Assembly: GCA_019163175.1 (NCBI GenBank)
Contig: JAFLKN010000020.1
Coordinates: forward strand, 116,843 to 180,842
DNA: 64,000 bases
Direction: 5' to 3'
Origin: Prolixibacteraceae bacterium
GTDB lineage: Bacteria; Bacteroidota; Bacteroidia; Bacteroidales; Prolixibacteraceae
In this document: positions 9,102 to 18,981 of the stretch, one piece after another
Position numbering within the stretch: the stretch's first letter is position 1
How the letters are laid out: each line of letters opens with the position of its first letter
Made by a program: the position numbers and the translations under genes
The notes under the pieces: model-generated
The model's input: only the letters and a program-made list of their open reading frames with translations
Told to the model about the DNA's origin: nothing
The model's database searches: none

Positions 9102-10439
9102 ATGAAACTTTGGGATAAAGGAACTTCGGTCAATGAACTCATTGAAATTTTTACGGTTGGTAAAGATCGCGAAATGGATTTGTACCTGGCCAAATTCGAT
9201 GTGTTGGGCTCTATTGCTCATGCAAAAATGTTGCAATCCATCAATTTGCTGACAGCAAATGAGCTTGTCGAACTCCAGAGCGAACTGGTAAATATCTATG
9301 AGGTTATTGAAAAAGGCGATTTTCAGATTGAAGATGGCGTAGAGGATGTCCATTCGCAGGTTGAACTTATGCTGACCCGCAAACTTGGCGATACCGGCAA
9401 GAAAATTCATAGTGGTCGATCGCGTAATGATCAGGTCTTGCTTGATTTAAAGCTTTTTACACGATCCGAGATTCAGAGCCTGGTTATGTCCGTTTGCGGT
9501 TTGTTTGACAAATTGCTTACCAAAGCTATTCTAAATCGCGATCATCTGATGCCTGGTTACACACATTTGCAGGTTGCAATGCCTTCCTCATTTGGGTTGT
9601 GGTTCAGCGCCTATGCCGAAAGTCTGGTCGATGATATGATTTTATTACAGGCCGCTTTTAAAATTACCAATCAAAATCCATTAGGTTCAGCAGCAGGTTA
9701 CGGTTCCTCTTTTCCTCTCGACAGGCAAATGACAACCGATTTGCTTGGTTTTGAATCGATGAATTACAATGTCATCTATGCGCAGATGGGTCGTGGAAAA
9801 GTGGAGAAAACCGTTGCATTTGCATTGTCGTCAATTGCTGCAACCATTTCGAAATTTGCCTACGATGTGTGTCTGTTTATGAGCCAGAATTTTGGATTTG
9901 TTTCGCTTCCCGATGAGTTGACAACCGGTTCGAGCATCATGCCACACAAGAAAAATCCTGATGTGTTTGAGTTGGTTCGCTCGCATTGCAACAAGATACA
10001 GGCTCTTCCATACCAGATTAGCCTGATTACCAACAATCTGCCAAGTGGTTATTTCCGCGATTTGCAGATTTTGAAAGAAGTGTTTTTGCCTGCATTTACT
10101 GAATTGTATGAGTGTATTGCTATTGCTGGTTTTGCTATTGATAATATGACCGTAAATACCAATGTGATGGCCGATGAACGCTATAAGTATGTATATAGCG
10201 TTGAAGATGTGAATAAACTGGTTATGCAGGGAGTACCTTTCCGCGATGCCTACAAACAGGTTGGAACTCAAATTAATTCCGGAACTTATGAGCCTACCCG
10301 TGAAGTGAATCATACACATGCCGGAAGTGTGGGTAATTTGTGTCTGGATGAAATTGCTGAAAAAATGCTTGCTATTGTCCAGGTATTTGATTTTGAGCAA
10401 ATCGAAGAATCCTATAGTAACTTACTTAAAAGAGTATAA
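9102..10439 (+). CDS. argH: Argininosuccinate lyase
   Basis: A 445-aa enzyme that splits argininosuccinate into arginine and fumarate, the last step of arginine synthesis in the cytosol. The fumarase/aspartase superfamily signature GSSIMPHKKNPD (about residues 275-286) contains the mobile-loop serine. HSGRSRNDQV and PGYTHLQVAMP are the other conserved blocks. The length is near the usual 450-470. The gene stands alone with its own promoter; the M20 ArgE-like gene is the only other arginine candidate in the window. A long open frame on the opposite strand is a shadow. Confidence 0.96.
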   Translation: MKLWDKGTSVNELIEIFTVGKDREMDLYLAKFDVLGSIAHAKMLQSINLLTANELVELQSELVNIYEVIEKGDFQIEDGVEDVHSQVELMLTRKLGDTGKKIHSGRSRNDQVLLDLKLFTRSEIQSLVMSVCGLFDKLLTKAILNRDHLMPGYTHLQVAMPSSFGLWFSAYAESLVDDMILLQAAFKITNQNPLGSAAGYGSSFPLDRQMTTDLLGFESMNYNVIYAQMGRGKVEKTVAFALSSIAATISKFAYDVCLFMSQNFGFVSLPDELTTGSSIMPHKKNPDVFELVRSHCNKIQALPYQISLITNNLPSGYFRDLQILKEVFLPAFTELYECIAIAGFAIDNMTVNTNVMADERYKYVYSVEDVNKLVMQGVPFRDAYKQVGTQINSGTYEPTREVNHTHAGSVGNLCLDEIAEKMLAIVQVFDFEQIEESYSNLLKRV

Positions 10440-10524
10440 TAAAGATATTATATCATTGCTAAATGGATATTTATATTTTTTAAATATTGCAGTGATTTGT
10501 AAGTTTTTTTAATGAAATCGTGCA

Positions 10525-11979
10525 GTGAATCGAAGAGAATGGATAAAAAGAAGTGGTTACACCGGTCTTAGTATCTTATTGGTAAATAATATAGGTGCCG
10601 GAAAATCTAAAAACGAGGAGATTATTGTGGATGGAATTCGGGAGGCAACAGAAATTACAAAGTCTGATTTTGGGCCAGACTTTATTTGGGGAATTGCTTC
10701 AGCGGCTTATCAAACCGAGGGGGCATGGAATATAGATGGTAAAAGCGAATCAAACTGGGATCATTTTACCCATAACACTGGTAAAGTTGAGCGGGGCGAG
10801 AATGCCGATGATTCAACGGATTTTTACCACCGATTTGAAGAAGATATTGAGCTGGTCAAGTCAATGAATTTTCAGGTTTTCAGGTTTTCTCTGTCATGGT
10901 CGCGCATTCTTCCCAACGGTATTGGTTCAATTAATCAGAAGGGGCTCGACTTTTACCACCGAGTAATAGATAAATGTATTTCAGTAGGCCTTGAGCCGTG
11001 GATTACGATTTACCACTGGGATATGCCGCAAGTTCTGGAAGCTCAGGGGGGCTGGACTAGCCGACAAATGTTGGATTGGTTTTCTGAATATGTTGATGTA
11101 GTAACACGGGAGTTTGGCCTTAAGGTGAAAAACTGGATAGTGATGAACGAACAGCTGTCTTATACCGCCGGAGGATACCTTGCCGGGGTTTTGGCTCCCG
11201 GCAGAAAAAGTATCGGAGGGTTTCTGAAAGCTGTACATCATTCAGTTCTGTGCAATGCTATCGGTGCAACGATTGTCAGGCGCAACGTTGAAGGCGCCAA
11301 TATCGGTACCACTTTTTTTACTTCCTATATTGAACCCGTTAATCAGGAGAAAAAAAATATAGAAGCAGCCGCAAGAGTTGATGCTGCTGTAAATCGTCTT
11401 TTTATTGAACCGTCGATGGGTATGGGATATCCTGTTGAAACATTACCAGTACTTAAAAAAATATCGAAGTATTTCGAAGCTGGAGATGAGCAACTGATGA
11501 TATTTGATTTTGACTTTATTGGTATACAATATTATTTCAGGAGTATAGTCGAAAAATCGATCATTCCGGGTATCAGGGCCAATGAAGTGAAAGCATCGGA
11601 ACGTGGCGTTGAGGTTAATGAAATGGGTGGTGAAATTTATCCTGAAGGTTTGTACCATATTCTGAAGAAATTTAGTGGGTACAAAAGAATCCGAAATATG
11701 TTGGTGACTGAAAATGGGGTTTGTGTTCCTGATCAGTATGAAAACGGACGGATTCAGGATAACCGAAGGATCGGTTTTTTTAATGATCATTTATTGGCGG
11801 TGCGTATGGCGAAAGAAGAAGGTATAAATGTGAATGGTTACATGGTTTGGTCGCCGACCGATAATTTTGAATGGGATAAGGGTTACCGGACCCGATTCGG
11901 ATTGGTTTACATTGATTATCAAACCAAAGAACGAATTATGAAAGATTCAGGATTGTGGTTCAGAAATTTTTTGAAATAG
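10525..11979 (+). CDS. Glycoside hydrolase family 1 beta-glycosidase, possibly exported
   Basis: A 484-aa retaining beta-glycosidase. It starts at GTG 10525; the nearby ATG at 10512 is out of frame. The N-terminus NRREWIKRSGYTG followed by a short hydrophobic run looks like a weak Tat signal. The GH1 opening FIWGIASAAYQTEGAW is present. The nucleophile motif is VTENG (near residue 393) and the acid/base glutamate is in MNEQ, where most family members have NEP. Substrates are typically beta-glucosides or beta-galactosides. No sugar transporter or SusCD pair is adjacent, so specificity is open. Confidence 0.9.
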   Translation: MNRREWIKRSGYTGLSILLVNNIGAGKSKNEEIIVDGIREATEITKSDFGPDFIWGIASAAYQTEGAWNIDGKSESNWDHFTHNTGKVERGENADDSTDFYHRFEEDIELVKSMNFQVFRFSLSWSRILPNGIGSINQKGLDFYHRVIDKCISVGLEPWITIYHWDMPQVLEAQGGWTSRQMLDWFSEYVDVVTREFGLKVKNWIVMNEQLSYTAGGYLAGVLAPGRKSIGGFLKAVHHSVLCNAIGATIVRRNVEGANIGTTFFTSYIEPVNQEKKNIEAAARVDAAVNRLFIEPSMGMGYPVETLPVLKKISKYFEAGDEQLMIFDFDFIGIQYYFRSIVEKSIIPGIRANEVKASERGVEVNEMGGEIYPEGLYHILKKFSGYKRIRNMLVTENGVCVPDQYENGRIQDNRRIGFFNDHLLAVRMAKEEGINVNGYMVWSPTDNFEWDKGYRTRFGLVYIDYQTKERIMKDSGLWFRNFLK

Positions 11980-12385
11980 TAGAAAATTAATATACCCTTT
12001 GTTCGATTTCCCGGTTTCAGTTAAACTAATTTTAGTCATTAATAGAAGAGTTGCCATTGATTTGATCTGTTAATTAATCGTTATTTTTTGAATTCGAATT
12101 GATATGATGTAAATGCATGTTGGTTAAGTATAAGTTTTTGTATATCAGTTTATTATTTCTTGTATTTGATTTCTTTTTTCTGAAGTTGAAAGCGTTAGTC
12201 GTCTTCAGTTCAATTGTGTAATTGCACATTTCTATAAAAATCACTACTTTCGCTTTCAGTTCGTAAGGAAAAAGATTGATTTGCTTATAATTTTTTAGTT
12301 TTTATGGATTGATTTGTTCAGAATGATTTATAATCGATCAATCTGGAAGTTTTTTGAGAATACAAAATATTTAAAAATAAATAGG
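11980..12385 (+). promoter_or_regulatory. gltB leader region with promoter
   Basis: This 406-base gap holds no gene that I can see. A promoter candidate lies at 12222-12252: TTG (12222-12224), a 20-base spacer and TACTTTCG (12245-12252), one mismatch from TAnnTTTG. That implies a leader of roughly 125 bases before the preferred gltB ATG. No riboswitch or terminator-like hairpin is obvious within it. Confidence 0.5.
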
Positions 12386-15300
12386 ATGAGTTTAGGATTG
12401 CCAAAAGCGCAGGGGTTGTACGATCCAGCCAATGAGCACGATAATTGCGGAATCGGTTTTGTGGCTCACATTAAAGGCCAAAAATCGCACGATATTATCG
12501 AGAGGGGATTAGAGGTTCTTGAAAATATGGATCACCGCGGAGCTACCAGTGCTGATAACAAAACTGGAGACGGTGCAGGTATTTTAATGCAAATACCCGA
12601 TCAATACATCAAAGAAGTGTTGAAGGTGAATATTCCTGCATCCGGTAAGTTCGGTACAGGCTTGATTTTTCTTCCTCAGGACAAAAAGGAAGCTGCTTTG
12701 TGCGTGGAAGTACTCTCCAAATATATTAAACACGAAGGACTCGAACTGATTGAGTACCGCGATGTGGCTGTTGATAGTTCAGCTCCGGGCGAAATTGCCA
12801 AAATCACAGAACCCTATATCAAACAGGTATTTGTTAAGGCTGATTTGGAACAGGAAGTTCTGGAGCAGAAATTATATCTGGTTCGTAAACAGGCCGAAAA
12901 AGAAATTCGTGATTCGAAACTGAAATACCGTGGTTCGTTTTATGTGCCGAGTTTGTCGTCCAAAACGATTATTTATAAGGGAATGCTAACTCCCGGGCAG
13001 CTGAGAGATTATTTTAAAGATCTGTCGCATCCGAAATTTACGAGCGCAATTGCCCTGGTACATTCACGTTTCAGTACCAATACATTTCCAACCTGGGATT
13101 TGGCTCAGCCATTCCGCATGATTGCACACAACGGCGAAATCAACACAGTTAAAGGTAACCGCATGTGGATGTCGGCCCGCGAATCGCTGTTGAAATCTGA
13201 AGTGTTTGGCGAAGATCTTAAAAAGCTATTCCCGGTTATCGAACCCAATAAATCCGACTCAGCATCATTCGATAATACACTCGAATTCCTGCATCAGACC
13301 GGGCGTTCGGTTCCCCACGTACTTTGTATGATGATTCCGGAATCGTTCAATTCTAAGAATCCGATTCCCGACAGTTTGAAAGCATTCTACGAATACCATT
13401 CAACCATTATGGAACCATGGGACGGACCTGCCTCAATGGTATTTTCTGATGGCCGTTATATTGGTGGAACACTTGACCGCAACGGACTACGTCCTTCCCG
13501 ATACATCATTACCAAAAATGATTTGATTGTGATGGGTTCCGAAGTTGGTGTTCAGGTTTTTGCTCCGGAAGATGTGAAAGAAAAAGGCCGTTTGCGCCCC
13601 GGAAAAATTCTTTTGGTGGATACTAAACTTGGTATTATTATTCCTGATAAAGAAGTAAAAGCTCAGTTAAGTTCACGCAATCCATACGGAAACTGGTTGA
13701 AGGAAAACCGGTTGATGATGGAAGATATTGAAGTAAAACAACGTGTTACCTCATCTCTGGGCGATCAGTTCCCTACTTATTCGAAAGTATTTGGCTATTC
13801 GAAAGAAGATATGGAAATGATCATCAAACCGATGGCGCTGACCGGCGACGAACCAACCAGCTCGATGGGAAATGATACTCCGCTGGCTTGTTTCTCGGAA
13901 AAGCCACAGCGCTTTTTTAATTATTTCCGCCAGGTTTTTGCTCAGGTAACGAATCCGCCAATCGACTCTATTCGCGAAGGTTTGGTTATGTCGCTGACCA
14001 ATTACATTGGTTCGCTGCATACCAATATTTTGGATGAATCGCCTGTACATGCCAAACTGATTAAATTCGACGATCCGATTATTACCAACACCGACCTTGG
14101 TAAAATTAAAGATATGAAACACGAACAATTCTCGAACAGCACCATTCCAATGGTATTTCCTGTGAAAGAGGGAGTTGAAGGTTTCAAACGTGCATTTGAT
14201 AATTTGCTGATGCTGGCAGATAAAGCTGTTGCCGATAAAAAGCACTTTATCATTCTGTCGGACCGGCAGATATCTGAAGATTATGCTCCGATCCCATCTT
14301 TGCTGGCTGTGGCTGCGGTACATCATCACCTCATTCAGAATCAGACCCGAATGCAGATTGGAATTATTGTTGAAACTGCTGAGGCGCGAGAAGTATCGCA
14401 TTTTGCATTGTTGTTCGGATACGGTGCAAGTTCGGTAAATCCATACCTGGCATTTGCAGCCATCGATGATTTGGTCAATCGCGGTGAAGTTAAGCTCGAA
14501 TATGCCAAAGCACGGTACAACTATATCAAATCTATCGATAAAGGTCTGCTGAAAATCATGTCGAAGATGGGAATTTCAACACTGCGTAGTTATCACGGTT
14601 GCCAGTTGTTCGAGTCCTTGGGAGTTTCAGATGAAATCATTACCAAATATTTTACCGGAACTGCTTCAAAATTCAGCGGTATCGGTTTGGAAGAAATATG
14701 TCAGGAAACCTTACTTTTCCACAAGGAAGCTTTTGGAAAGAAAAAGCACCTGATCAATTCGAATTTTGAGAGTGCCGGAACTTACCATTACCGTAAATAT
14801 GGTGAGCATCATGCCTGGAATCCTGAAACTGTTGGATTGTTGCAGTGGGCTACCCGCACCAACGATTACAGCGTATTTAAGGAATTCAGCAAAAAAGTGG
14901 ATGCCGAAAATGCAAAACCAACTTTTATCCGTGGTTGCCTTAAATACAAACGTAATCCGATTGATATTTCACTGGTTGAGCCAGCTGAAAGTATTATGAA
15001 ACGCTTTGTAACCGGTGCCATGTCATACGGTTCTATAAGCAAAGAAGCACACGAAGCATTGGCTGTGGCTATGAATACCATTGGTGGACGAAGCAATACC
15101 GGTGAGGGTGGCGAAGATGCTGAACGTTTCAAAACCAACAAGCGAAGCGCCATTAAACAGGTGGCATCCGGACGTTTCGGCGTAACCAACAATTACCTGA
15201 TAAACGCTGATGAGCTGCAGATTAAAATTGCTCAGGGTGCAAAACCCGGAGAAGGTGGACAGTTGCCCGGATTTAAAATTAACCAGATCATTGCCAAACT

Positions 15301-16909
15301 TCGGAATTCAACTCCGGGTATTACCCTGATTTCGCCTCCGCCGCACCACGATATTTATTCGATTGAGGATTTAGCTCAGTTGATCTACGACCTGAAAGTG
15401 ACCAACCCACGCGCCAAAGTTTCGGTGAAACTGGTTGCTGAAAATGGGGTAGGTACCATTGCTGCCGGTGTGGCTAAAGCTTTTTCTGATGTAATTATTA
15501 TTGCAGGTTGCGAAGGTGGTACAGGTGCAAGTCCTGCCAGCTCGATCAAATTTGCTGGGCTGCCTGCCGAATTGGGTATTGCCGAAGCTCAACAGACTTT
15601 GGTAATGAACAACCTGCGCGGTCGTGTAAAACTTCAGGTTGATGGTCAGTTGAAGACCGGACGCGATGTGGTGATTATGGGTATGTTGGGTGGTGAGGAA
15701 TTCGGTTTCTCAACTTCAGCCCTGATTACACTGGGTTGTATCATGATGAGGAAATGTCACCTCAATACTTGTCCTGCAGGTATTGCCACGCAAGACGAAG
15801 CTTTACGCAAACGTTTCATCGGACGTTCCGAATATGTGATCAATTTCTTCCGTTTTATAGCTGAAGAAGTTCGCGAGCACTTGGCCGAAATTGGAGTAAC
15901 TACTTTCGACGAAATTGTTGGACGTGCCGATCTTTTGGAACAGAACAATGACGTTTTGAACTGGAAAATGAAAAAAATGGACTTCTCCCGCGTGATTCAC
16001 ATGCCTGAAGAAGCCAAACAATACGATCTCCGTAATACGTTCCCGAATATTAAATCGGTGGAAGAACACATGGATCATACGCTTATTCGCGATGCGAACA
16101 AAGCCATCAAGAGTAAGGAAAAAGTATGGTTGGCGCATACCATCACCAATGTTGACCGTACAGTAGGAGCCATGTTATCCGGAGAAATATCACGTCGTTA
16201 CGGCGAAGAAGGTTTGCCAAACAATACCATCATGGCCAATTTTACCGGAACTGCCGGACAGAGCTTTGGCGCATTCCTGGTAAAAGGAGTGAGTTTCAGA
16301 CTGGAAGGAGATTCGAACGATTATATCGGAAAAGGACTTTCAGGAGGACGTATAATTGTGGTGCCACCTGTTGGGTCAACCTTTAATCCGGAAGAAAATA
16401 TCATTATCGGAAATACATCCTTCTACGGAGCAACTTCCGGTGAAGCTTATATCCGCGGTGTTGCCGGAGAACGTTTTTGCGTGCGAAATTCAGGAGCCAA
16501 AACGGTAATTGAAGGCAGCGGCGACCACTGTTGCGAATACATGACTGGTGGACGTGTTGTGGTTCTGGGAACTACCGGACGTAACTTCGCTGCCGGGATG
16601 AGCGGTGGTATTGCCTATGTGCTCGATCAGGAAGGAAATTTTGAATATTTCTGCAACAAAGGCCTGGTTGAACTGGCCCCTGTTGAGGACAAATCGGATA
16701 TCATTGAATTGCAGGATATGATTAACAAGCACCTGTTGTACACGCAAAGTACAATGGCTGCCAAGGTTCTGACCAACTGGGACGAATACCTGCCCAAATT
16801 TGTGAAGGTAATTCCGTTCGAGTATAAGAAAGTGTTGGAGGAATTGAAACTGCGCGAACTGGAGAAAAAACTTCAGCTAAGCGAAGACAATCCGACAAGG
16901 CACGAATAA
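12386..16909 (+). CDS. gltB: Glutamate synthase large subunit
   Basis: About 1507 aa from ATG 12386. The frame is open further upstream from a TTG at 12314, but family alignment favours 12386 because the catalytic cysteine (NEHDNCGIGF, Cys21) must become N-terminal after removal of a short propeptide. The order is: Ntn-type glutaminase, central domain, FMN-binding synthase domain with GEGGED and PGEGGQLPG, the 3Fe-4S cysteines in KCHLNTCPAG, and a C-terminal beta-helix with repeated GG turns. It makes two glutamates from glutamine and 2-oxoglutarate. Together with AmtB and P-II it outlines ammonium assimilation; glnA is not in the window. Confidence 0.97.
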   Translation: MSLGLPKAQGLYDPANEHDNCGIGFVAHIKGQKSHDIIERGLEVLENMDHRGATSADNKTGDGAGILMQIPDQYIKEVLKVNIPASGKFGTGLIFLPQDKKEAALCVEVLSKYIKHEGLELIEYRDVAVDSSAPGEIAKITEPYIKQVFVKADLEQEVLEQKLYLVRKQAEKEIRDSKLKYRGSFYVPSLSSKTIIYKGMLTPGQLRDYFKDLSHPKFTSAIALVHSRFSTNTFPTWDLAQPFRMIAHNGEINTVKGNRMWMSARESLLKSEVFGEDLKKLFPVIEPNKSDSASFDNTLEFLHQTGRSVPHVLCMMIPESFNSKNPIPDSLKAFYEYHSTIMEPWDGPASMVFSDGRYIGGTLDRNGLRPSRYIITKNDLIVMGSEVGVQVFAPEDVKEKGRLRPGKILLVDTKLGIIIPDKEVKAQLSSRNPYGNWLKENRLMMEDIEVKQRVTSSLGDQFPTYSKVFGYSKEDMEMIIKPMALTGDEPTSSMGNDTPLACFSEKPQRFFNYFRQVFAQVTNPPIDSIREGLVMSLTNYIGSLHTNILDESPVHAKLIKFDDPIITNTDLGKIKDMKHEQFSNSTIPMVFPVKEGVEGFKRAFDNLLMLADKAVADKKHFIILSDRQISEDYAPIPSLLAVAAVHHHLIQNQTRMQIGIIVETAEAREVSHFALLFGYGASSVNPYLAFAAIDDLVNRGEVKLEYAKARYNYIKSIDKGLLKIMSKMGISTLRSYHGCQLFESLGVSDEIITKYFTGTASKFSGIGLEEICQETLLFHKEAFGKKKHLINSNFESAGTYHYRKYGEHHAWNPETVGLLQWATRTNDYSVFKEFSKKVDAENAKPTFIRGCLKYKRNPIDISLVEPAESIMKRFVTGAMSYGSISKEAHEALAVAMNTIGGRSNTGEGGEDAERFKTNKRSAIKQVASGRFGVTNNYLINADELQIKIAQGAKPGEGGQLPGFKINQIIAKLRNSTPGITLISPPPHHDIYSIEDLAQLIYDLKVTNPRAKVSVKLVAENGVGTIAAGVAKAFSDVIIIAGCEGGTGASPASSIKFAGLPAELGIAEAQQTLVMNNLRGRVKLQVDGQLKTGRDVVIMGMLGGEEFGFSTSALITLGCIMMRKCHLNTCPAGIATQDEALRKRFIGRSEYVINFFRFIAEEVREHLAEIGVTTFDEIVGRADLLEQNNDVLNWKMKKMDFSRVIHMPEEAKQYDLRNTFPNIKSVEEHMDHTLIRDANKAIKSKEKVWLAHTITNVDRTVGAMLSGEISRRYGEEGLPNNTIMANFTGTAGQSFGAFLVKGVSFRLEGDSNDYIGKGLSGGRIIVVPPVGSTFNPEENIIIGNTSFYGATSGEAYIRGVAGERFCVRNSGAKTVIEGSGDHCCEYMTGGRVVVLGTTGRNFAAGMSGGIAYVLDQEGNFEYFCNKGLVELAPVEDKSDIIELQDMINKHLLYTQSTMAAKVLTNWDEYLPKFVKVIPFEYKKVLEELKLRELEKKLQLSEDNPTRHE

Positions 16910-16923
16910 AAGGAAGTTAGAAA

Positions 16924-17044
16924 TTCGGAGTGCCTAAAGTTCGAAGTTAAAACCTTAGGCACTTCATATTTAAAAGATTAAAAAATAAAAATAGTTTCGG
17001 GTTAAAACTTTAGGCACTTCGAACTTTAGGCACCCGACACTTCA
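16924..17044. repeat. Intercistronic inverted and direct repeats between gltB and gltD
   Basis: GTGCCTAAAGTTCGAAGT at 16930-16947 is the perfect reverse complement of 17016-17033. In addition, GTTAAAACCTTAGGCACTTC (16946-16965) recurs with one change at 17001-17020. Each half also carries its own GTGCCTAA/TTAGGCAC pairing. The 148-base spacer is transcribed with the operon, so a strong folded structure between the two cistrons is expected. The AAGTTCGAAGTT wording recurs elsewhere in the window. Confidence 0.75.
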
Positions 17045-17057
17045 AAAATACGATACC

Positions 17058-18485
17058 ATGGGAAATCCAAAAGGTTTCATGCAAATAGGACGAAAAGACG
17101 CTGGTTATCGTCCGGTAAATGATCGGATTTACGATTACGGTGAGGTTGAACAAACGCTCGACGACAAAGACCGTATTGAACAGGCATCGCGTTGTATGGA
17201 TTGCGGTGTGCCATTTTGCCACTGGGGCTGCCCTGTAGGAAGTAAAATTCCGGAGTGGCAGGACTTGGTTTACAAAGCCGACTGGAAAGGTGCATACGAT
17301 ATTTTGCATTCAACCAATAGTTTTCCGGAGTTTACCGGCCGCGTTTGCCCTGCACCCTGCGAAAAAGCATGTGTGCTGGCTATTCACAACGAAGCGGTTA
17401 CGATTCGCGAAAACGAAGCATCAACTGTTGAACATGCCTTTAATTTAGGATTTGTTCAGCCACGTATTCCTGAAGTTCGCACCGGTAAAAAAGTGGCCAT
17501 TGTCGGATCAGGACCTGCCGGTCTTTCAGCCGCCGATTTGTTGAATCAGGCTGGGCACGAAGTGACTGTTTTCGAAAAGAACAGTGCGATTGGCGGTTTA
17601 CTTCGTTTTGGTATCCCCGATTTTAAACTGAGCAAGACGATTATCGATCGTCGCCTTGAGATTTTCCTCGATGAAGGAATTACCTTCAAACCTAATGTTA
17701 CCGTTGGTGCTGACATTACCCGCGATGAACTGCTGGCTAACTACGACGCTGTGGTTTTGGCCAACGGCGCCGAGCAAGCTCGCGATTTACCAGTTGAAGG
17801 CCGCGATTTGAAGGGTGTTTATTATGCTATGGAATTCCTGATGCAGTCGAACAAACGTATTGCCGGTGAACTTATTCCTGAAGAAATAAGCATTTTGGCC
17901 AAAGATAAAAAAGTGTTGGTCATTGGTGGTGGCGATACCGGTTCCGACTGTGTAGGTACTTCCATCCGTCAAAAGGCCAGAAGTGTAATGCAGATCGAAA
18001 TTCTGCCCAAACCAGCTACCGACCGTGCCGACAACAATCCATGGCCTTACTGGCCCAATACGCTCCGTACTTCAAGCTCGCACCTCGAAGGTTGCGAACG
18101 TCGCTGGAGCCTTTCAACCAAACGTTTCATCGGCGAAAACGGCGAAATCAAACAGGTTGAACTGGTAACTGTTGAATGGAGCAAAGACGAAGCCGGACGT
18201 TGGGTAATGACAGAAAAACATGGTTCCGAAGAAATTATTGATGTTGATTTGGTGCTGTTGTCGATGGGTTTCACACAGCCGGTTCACAACGGATTGCTCG
18301 ATGCCTTGGGCATTGATTACGACGGACGTGGAAACGTAAAAGTGAATGCCAAAAAGCAAACTTCGATTGACAAGGTTTTTGCCTGTGGCGACGTGGAAGC
18401 TGGGGCCTCTTTAGTGGTTCGTGCCATCGAAGCCGGGAAGATTGCCGCTGCCAATGTGGATGAATTCCTTTGTCCTGAAGAATAA
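17058..18485 (+). CDS. gltD: Glutamate synthase small subunit
   Basis: A 475-aa FAD- and 4Fe-4S-containing NAD(P)H-oxidising subunit that feeds electrons to GltB. N-terminal cysteine clusters are ASRCMDCGVPFCHWGC and GRVCPAPCEKAC. The FAD Rossmann motif is IVGSGPAGLSAAD, the NAD(P)H motif is VIGGGDTGSDC and the C-terminal FAD motif is VFACGDVEAGASLVV. The length matches the family. It follows gltB by 148 bases of repeat-containing spacer, and a strong hairpin terminator sits after it. Confidence 0.97.
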   Translation: MGNPKGFMQIGRKDAGYRPVNDRIYDYGEVEQTLDDKDRIEQASRCMDCGVPFCHWGCPVGSKIPEWQDLVYKADWKGAYDILHSTNSFPEFTGRVCPAPCEKACVLAIHNEAVTIRENEASTVEHAFNLGFVQPRIPEVRTGKKVAIVGSGPAGLSAADLLNQAGHEVTVFEKNSAIGGLLRFGIPDFKLSKTIIDRRLEIFLDEGITFKPNVTVGADITRDELLANYDAVVLANGAEQARDLPVEGRDLKGVYYAMEFLMQSNKRIAGELIPEEISILAKDKKVLVIGGGDTGSDCVGTSIRQKARSVMQIEILPKPATDRADNNPWPYWPNTLRTSSSHLEGCERRWSLSTKRFIGENGEIKQVELVTVEWSKDEAGRWVMTEKHGSEEIIDVDLVLLSMGFTQPVHNGLLDALGIDYDGRGNVKVNAKKQTSIDKVFACGDVEAGASLVVRAIEAGKIAAANVDEFLCPEE

Positions 18486-18507
18486 AAACTAAACAAGAAT
18501 ATATGTC

Positions 18508-18543
18508 AAAGGCCGTCTCCATTTGTTTGGGAACGGCCTTTTA
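18508..18543 (+). terminator. gltBD terminator
   Basis: AAAGGCCGT (18508-18516) pairs with ACGGCCTTT (18533-18541), extended by CC/GG inside, and is followed by TTATCTTTTT. It lies 22 bases after the gltD stop. Confidence 0.8.
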
Positions 18544-18579
18544 TCTTTTTAACTACTTAGAGCACATAGTTTAAAAGTT

Positions 18580-18981
18580 ATTTCACCACAGATAGCGCAG
18601 ATTTTCACAGATAAAAAACCAACCAATCGTGGGAGAATAGCAGTATTGAATTGCCCCATCCCCATGAGGCCGTCTCAAAAGTCATTGATTCCGTCATCCT
18701 GAACTTGTTTCAGGAACCCAATGCATTGTATTTCATATCCCGAAATAAATTCGGGATGACTAGATTCGCAAGTATTCTGACTTTTGCAACAGCCTCAGTT
18801 GAGTAACCGAAGATTTTTAGAGTATTTCTTTTAATGAGCATCCTTTCACAGGATTATACAACGTAAAGTCCCGCGCTTGAGGGATTGGATTAGGGACAAT
18901 TTTCTGTGTTAAACTGCGATCCGTTAGGTATAAAACTATGTATTCTATGTGCCTATGTGGTTACTATCATTCCACCCAAGT
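18580..18981. repeat. Gene-free cluster of dispersed repeat fragments
   Basis: Between the gltBD terminator and yebC there is no gene that I can see. It holds: an ACAGAT-type fragment (CACAGATAGCGCAGATTTTCACAGAT wording, about 18586-18612); a 133-base element with terminal inverted repeats (listed separately); and a CTATGTG-type half element at 18936-18964 that ends 17 bases before the yebC stop. Such intergenic fragments are scattered through many Bacteroidota genomes. None encodes a transposase. Confidence 0.6.
18665..18797. mobile_element. 133-base MITE-like element with terminal inverted repeats
   Basis: The left end GAGGCCGTCTCAAAAGTCA (18666-18684) matches 16 of 19 bases of the reverse complement of the right end TGACTTTTGCAACAGCCTC (18778-18796). 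One further T/A pair extends the ends to 18665/18797. The interior holds two palindromes, CCTGAACTTGTTTCAGG (18698-18714) and CCCGAAATAAATTCGGG (18739-18755), flanked by GTCATCC and GGGATGAC. It is too short to encode anything. No clear target-site duplication is seen, so it may be old or not a transposon. Confidence 0.5.

Noticed and set aside
9831..10400. 189-aa open frame on the minus strand inside argH
   Set aside because: It lies wholly antisense to a strongly conserved gene and shows no recognisable domain; a codon-bias shadow.
13751..14401. 216-aa open frame on the minus strand inside gltB
   Set aside because: Antisense to the conserved gltB core, Ile/Phe-rich without motif; shadow.
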